DNA of 64,000 nt from Arabidopsis thaliana (Eukaryota > Streptophyta > Magnoliopsida > Brassicales > Brassicaceae): NCBI RefSeq assembly GCF_000001735.4, contig NC_003071.7, positions 12,331,151-12,395,150 of the forward strand, given 5' to 3'. This document shows, in pieces, positions 59,260 to 64,000 of this stretch. The stretch's first letter is position 1. Every line of letters starts with the position of its first letter. The notes below the pieces were generated by a model. It ran no database searches. It saw only the letters and a list, made by a program, of their open reading frames with translations, and was not told where the DNA came from. Made by a program: the position numbers and the translations under genes.

Positions 59260-61236
59260 TCTCTACCAGTGACTTTTGTTTCAATTGCCAAATGAATTTA
59301 TTGTTTGACAGCTGTTTTTAAAAAAACCTTAAAAGGCATACAGTTTAGGCGCAAATCATACCTATTAACCTAATTTGCTCTTAACCATCAAACGATCATT
59401 CATAATTTCATAAACTTATGATGGCATATTATAAAGCTTTTCTAAGTTGATGTTTTTGTTTAACAAATAAGATGTGCGAATTCCTTTTTAAGCATCTAAA
59501 TAGAGGAATTCGCAACATCTTTCTAGTGTATGCATGTTTTTCTTCTAGTTTCGGTGTTAGTAAAAAAAATTCTAAATAACTATAAATTATACCCAAAAGA
59601 AATATTATCTTGTTAATCGTCAATCATGTGGAAAAATATAAAAACAAGGCGCGAGTTCAGCACAACAGTTTTTAAAGCTTAAGATGGATGTATAATGATA
59701 TCTCAAATTACATGTGATTGATGATATCATTGACCAAACTAACATTTGTTTCGATCACTGATCTGGAAGAATGATGCAGTTTGGAAGATATGCGATTTGT
59801 CAAAATTGTTAACATGATTTGGACGCCATGTCCATTTTGTCGATTAAACATAAAACTATTCTTGAATATAAATTATTTTTTGTGAAAGCAAAAACCCGAT
59901 GTCATTACAGTGACATGCTAACTGAAACTTTATTTATATATATTCAAGAATAATCTGCATGTGTTTTACACCAAGTGAATTCATACAAAAATTATAACAA
60001 AAGTTGTATGTAAGAAAAATGAAATCAATAATATTTAAAATCCGAAAAACATATACCATATATTTTCAAGCTACACTTATTGTAGAAGAGTTATTATTTA
60101 TATAACTCCCTTTCATTATTTAAATATGAATTTATATTACAAAGAAAAATAAATTTGCCCCTTCAAATGCATATTTCATTCCACCTAATTTTAAGCTCAT
60201 TTACATATTTAGCCCAATTGTTTAGTATTGGAAGTTATATAAACTATTTACTATAAACAACAATTTTTTGTACTATGAAATATAAAAATAGTTAATTTAT
60301 TTTGATAATAGCTAAACATATTTCAAAATATATTTATTTACAAAGTGTTACACATTTTACTATATTAATTTTAAACATTTCTTAGTCAACCAAACGATCT
60401 TCTACTCCAAGTAAGAATGCATTTGGACAAGAATCATTTTTCTACTCAGATACCCAAATATGTGGTCGCAGTTCGTATATAAAAAAATGTATTTTACCAC
60501 TCAAAAACTCTTTTGAAACCTTGACCCTTTGTGAATACATTCTTTACATATCAATTCAAGAACATTTTGTATAACTCATCTGTAATTTGTAACAACTTAT
60601 TGTGTATATCACGCCGATCGAAGTATCAGTTTTGGATCAAACTCTCATCGACACCCGTCTTTGAAAACCTCAGAGTTGAAATCGTGCTCTGGTTTTCTTA
60701 ATTTGGTTTACTGATTTCGGATATGAATGCAAAATAGAAATAAAAATAGACATGTATGATGGTATGAAACACGTTATAACATGGATACATGGCTTTGACC
60801 ACCAATACATAAGAAAATGCAAATCACGTTATAAACATCTATCTCCCACGAATTTCCGAACGACTTTGGCTGAAGGAAAACGATGTATTTCTTGTAGTAC
60901 CAATTATTTCTGCCAATGAATTTGGTTTCAACTACCAAATGAGTTTATTGTCTGACTGCTCTTTCAACTACCTATTAACCTGATTTACTCTAAATCATCC
61001 AAAGATCATTCTTTGTATTGGCTACTAAGCTCTACGATGGTGCTAACGCTCAGTTTTGTTTCAAGCATAAGGTCGAAGTTAGCCTAGGCGTCTACTTGTT
61101 TTTTTTCTAATAATTTGGTTGTAAGTACTGTCTTTTATTTTGAAAATAATAAGAAAAAATTATTCTCAAAATCTAAGATATAGTATTTTATTAAGATTAA
61201 ATCATGTGCAAAATTCAAAATCATATAAATAAATAG
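59260..61236. repeat. Flanking blocks, copies 2 and 3
   Basis: The upstream block of the P450 genes occurs at 59260-59520 and again at 60900-61130, each followed by a GGCGCGAGTTCA segment (59646 and 61237) and a shared ATGGATGTATAATGATATCTC. This implies an extra duplication of about 1.6 kb beyond the two genes. Confidence 0.65.
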
Positions 61237-61250
61237 GGCGCGAGTTCAAC

Positions 61251-61301
61251 ACAACATTTGTTTAAGCTTTTTTTTTTTGTCAACAACATTTGTTTAAGCT
61301 T
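61251..61301 (-). repeat. Micro poly(A) insertion with 19-bp target-site duplication and an empty paralogous site
   Basis: ACAACATTTGTTTAAGCTT occurs at 61251-61269 and 61283-61301. Between are 13 bases reading TGAC plus A9 on the minus strand. The paralogous sequence at about 59656-59675 lacks both the insert and the second repeat copy. Confidence 0.75.
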
Positions 61302-61967
61302 ATGATGGATGTATAATGATATCTCAAATTACGTATTAACGTGTAGCGCCATTTCAAGTGATTTTTTTGATTCATATCCAAATAAATATACTATGCTTTC
61401 TTTTCAATGTGAGTGATGATATCTTTCCTATATTAATGCAGGTATACCTTGGTTAGCCTATATTTTTATTACTTACTCTGTGTTTCTACAGACTTTTCAA
61501 TGTTAACTTGTTTTGGAAGCATAACTTCTTAGATCAATCTTACTTGAGTCTAATACAAAAACACCAATCAGAATTATTATCGCTGATTTGCTGATTGATT
61601 AGGATTATAGCCTAATGATTTGTATTATTGTCTTGGTTGTGTTCCCACTCAAATTTGAATCTGGTGGGGTTTGCAGAATTTTCTAAGAGGTTTTGGTAAA
61701 TTGGATTGAAAAAGAAGCATTGCTTAATGCCTAGTTGTGATCACTGTTATGAAAATGGGTGCCATTTGGTTACTTGTTGCTAAAACCAAATGCAATGCCT
61801 TTGATAAGATCGGTAGAAGCAACAAAGTGCCATTGTTGGTTGTGTTGTGTTTTGTTGTGTCTCATCATCAGTTATGTTTGGTTGTGATCTCATCACCAGT
61901 TGCTGGATGGCATGTCGTTGGCACTATTGTCTTGTTGGGCAAAATAGGCATGATCAGTGGTTGTGAC
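61302..61967. other. Intergenic, P450 downstream flank
   Basis: No gene is supported; the open frame at 61737-61970 is unlike any protein I know and lies in duplicated non-coding DNA. It ends at the MITE insertion site. Confidence 0.5.
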
Positions 61968-62372
61968 TAGGGATGTTAAAACGGGCTTGAAGGCCGTAGA
62001 CCGAAACGGGTGCTGTCTAATATTTTTTAGCGTAAACACGTTTATTTAATCTATTTTTACACGGATTTTTAAAATACGGGCCTATTTATATTTGAAAAAA
62101 TGTTTGTCAGTTACACGAAGTATAAGCCAACACATCGCCACACATGTAGACTTTAAAAATATCTCATTAGCTACACCAAATATTTCCATCACATACAAAC
62201 ATACACGAACAAACATAAGTCATGTTTCCAACACCATAACCATCTTACATCGAAGCTCCGGTCGCTAGAATCCGGTAGTTAAATGGGCTCAATCTAAACG
62301 GGCTCAGTTTCAATTTTTTTTGTTAAATGGGGATGGGCCTAAATGGTCCAATAGCTCGTTTTAACATCCCTA
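61968..62372. mobile_element. hAT-like MITE (405 bp)
   Basis: The ends TAGGGATGTTAAAACGGGCT and its inverted partner match at 19 of 20 positions. The flanking 8-mers (gttgtgac, attgtgtg) share five positions, fitting an old 8-bp duplication. There is no transposase inside. The paralogous site near 55861 has no such insertion, so it arrived after the duplication. Confidence 0.75.
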
Positions 62373-62450
62373 ATTGTGTGAAATTGATTGTTTGTGTGAC
62401 GAGAAGACGCATGATTTTCCATATCAGAATCTTAATTTGCTTAGAGGACG

Positions 62451-62570
62451 CTAATCATCATCACCATCAGACCCGAGGAATTTAAGAAGCAAAGAAAGAG
62501 AAGAAGCAACATCAGCATCAGAAGCAGATTGAGCGTAGATTGAACCAGGAAATTGTGGAGTTCTTCTTGA
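62451..62570 (-). pseudogene. Possible C-terminal gene fragment
   Basis: Minus-strand frame of 39 codons and a stop: SRRTPQFPGSIYAQSASDAD, then VASSLSLLLKFLGSDGDDD. It reads like a protein C-terminus but is closed upstream by TAA. The matching region of copy A lacks it. Parent unknown. Confidence 0.3.
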
Positions 62571-63212
62571 TTATGGCAGCGACGAATTACAGTCTCTTGT
62601 CTTGTGAATTCTCACGTATGAGTGTTTAAATGATTTTTTTTTTCATTTTCGATTTAAATTTTAGAACTTTTGCACTTAGACACCTCACCTGGATCTAAGC
62701 CCACTAAAATAGACCCATATGTGTAGACAATTTTTTTTCTCACGCTTAGGGAAACACATTCGCCTTGATTTCAGTGATCAAGCATTTAAATCATCTTTTT
62801 AGATTACAATATACCTTTAAGCTTTTAAAATATCTTTTCAAGACTAAATTCTACTTTTACGTATCCAAGGTATTTTACCAACTCTGTTTTCCAATTCCCA
62901 ATGCTTTAATGTACTCCAAAATTCTATTAATCGTCGAGCATACATCCCGATTATTTCCAATGTACAAGATATGTTAAATCCAAGAGAAAAGCAAAAGCAT
63001 GCAAAAAGCGTAGGATACTATTACCCAAAATCAAATAGCCTTGCACTTGTCAACAAAAAACATACTAGCAAAGCTTATTAAAAATATATATGAAAAAGTT
63101 AAAATAAATAAAAGTGAAATAGATAGTTTCTCACTACATTATGTAAAGTCGTAGTGTATTACAATTTGGTTATTAGGTTGCTACGTTATACAAATACAGT
63201 ACGTACAAAACA

Positions 63213-63683
63213 TTAGATGTATCTGGCTTTCTTAATTTTGTTACATAGTGATGTTGGATTAAACAAACAATCAATCTCTCTAGAAACATTTAGAATGATC
63301 ATTCTCTTGCTTCTATATGAATTTCTAACCTTAAGGCTTCTCGACGGGACTCTTTTAGGTTTCCTAGGCGCCGGTGGACAAATTCTTGGCATCGCCGAGA
63401 GAATCTGGTCTGAACGAGTCGGAGTTTTACAATAATCGTCTTCTTCTTCTTCTTCTTTCTTGACGGTTGCTCCTTCTTTGCGTGAGCAATTATTCGTCTC
63501 TTGGGATTTAGGTTCAAGATCCTGATCTTGTAATTCTTGATATATAGGAGGAGTGATGTGGAACTCGTTTTGTGGATCGCTCTGGTCTGAAAACCCTAGA
63601 GATGGTTCATGAAAGAAACCTAGTTCGGTTTGGCAGAGATTGTTTGGGTCGGAGAGGTAAATTCCAGCGTCGGAGAAACCCAT
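63213..63683 (-). CDS. SMR10: SIAMESE-related cyclin-dependent kinase inhibitor
   Basis: A single exon of 156 residues. SIM/SMR proteins bind CDK-cyclin complexes in the nucleus and push cells from mitosis into endoreduplication or arrest. An acidic middle region (KKEEEEEDD, 75-83) is followed by the family motifs: TPT at 87-89 and CPPAPRKPK at 102-110. The basic C-terminus could serve nuclear import. The family is intronless, as here. Which SMR it is rests on gene order (At2g28870) and the protein match from memory. Confidence 0.87.
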   Translation of the reverse strand: MGFSDAGIYLSDPNNLCQTELGFFHEPSLGFSDQSDPQNEFHITPPIYQELQDQDLEPKSQETNNCSRKEGATVKKEEEEEDDYCKTPTRSDQILSAMPRICPPAPRKPKRVPSRSLKVRNSYRSKRMIILNVSREIDCLFNPTSLCNKIKKARYI

Positions 63684-63788
63684 CTTTGAGAAGAAACGTC
63701 GCTCAAACTTAAAGCATATATGAAGGAAGAGAGAAAGAGAGTGAGAGAGTGAGAAAGAGAATTTTATGGCTTTTGGTGGCTTAATTTG

Positions 63789-63796
63789 CTTTATAT
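63789..63796 (-). promoter_or_regulatory. TATA box of SMR10
   Basis: Minus-strand TTATATAAAG about 105 bp upstream of the start codon, followed by a CT-rich leader. Confidence 0.6.
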
Positions 63797-64000
63797 AATA
63801 GTAATACTATGTACGTGTAAATATGAATTGTGTTTATGTAAATATATTTTATTTGCGAACATTCGGGTTTATAATTAATGTTGAAGGATCCGATGCAACA
63901 ACTATACTTTATGTAAGATTGCTTTATTATAATAGTAAGGTTTTCGTAAAAAATGGTTAGTCTCTATACCAATCACATGTTTCTCGCCTTTTGAGAACAC
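63797..64000. other. SMR10 upstream DNA to window end
   Basis: AT-rich promoter-side sequence; no further gene is seen. Confidence 0.5.

Overview
The window looks like Arabidopsis thaliana nuclear DNA. It is AT-rich, with GT-AG introns, plant-only gene families and an ordinary nuclear tRNA-His gene. The gene order matches what I remember of chromosome 2 around At2g28755-At2g28870 (UXS6, efflux-pump-like protein, thaumatin-like protein, ALB3, a Dof factor, an L16 protein, PUB12, XBAT31, CYP710A3, CYP710A4, SMR10). Gene symbols come from recognising the proteins; no database was searched.

Layout. 0-5.3 kb: a tandem array of about five units. Each unit carries one short minus-strand tRNA-like gene that resembles a shrunken tRNA-Glu. 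One unit also carries a stray 3' piece of UXS6, and another is split by a 5'-truncated LINE. 5.3-7.7 kb: intact UXS6 (nine coding exons). 8.6 kb: tRNA-His(GTG). 8.9-12.1 kb: a three-exon multi-span membrane protein. 12.1-23.5 kb: a gene-poor, AT-rich stretch holding a Helitron 3' end, a Tourist-like MITE and several very short poly(A)-tailed insertions. 23.5-24.3 kb: a secreted thaumatin-like protein. 25.5-28.0 kb: ALB3. 32.5-33.9 kb: a Dof transcription factor. 35.9-36.9 kb: a nuclear gene for a plastid-type L16 ribosomal protein with a targeting-like first exon. 37.2-39.5 kb: PUB12. 47.4-49.3 kb: XBAT31. 52.3-63.1 kb: the CYP710A3/CYP710A4 tandem duplication with its repeated flanks and a hAT-like MITE. 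63.2-63.7 kb: the CDK inhibitor SMR10.

The genes do not form a pathway. They are independent housekeeping and regulatory loci: UDP-xylose synthesis, thylakoid protein insertion, two E3 ligases, sterol C22-desaturation and cell-cycle inhibition. Only the tandem P450 pair shares a function.

Two things stand out. First, the tRNA-like family at 44-4613. The intact copies keep a perfect 7-bp acceptor stem and B-box, all copies keep an A-box-like motif and upstream CAA and TATA-like elements at constant spacing, and a T-run follows the gene. They lack a D-arm and a proper anticodon loop. Second, a set of very short insertions that consist only of a few bases plus poly(A), flanked by target-site duplications. 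They look like LINE reverse-transcription events that stopped almost at once. One has an empty paralogous site in the same window.
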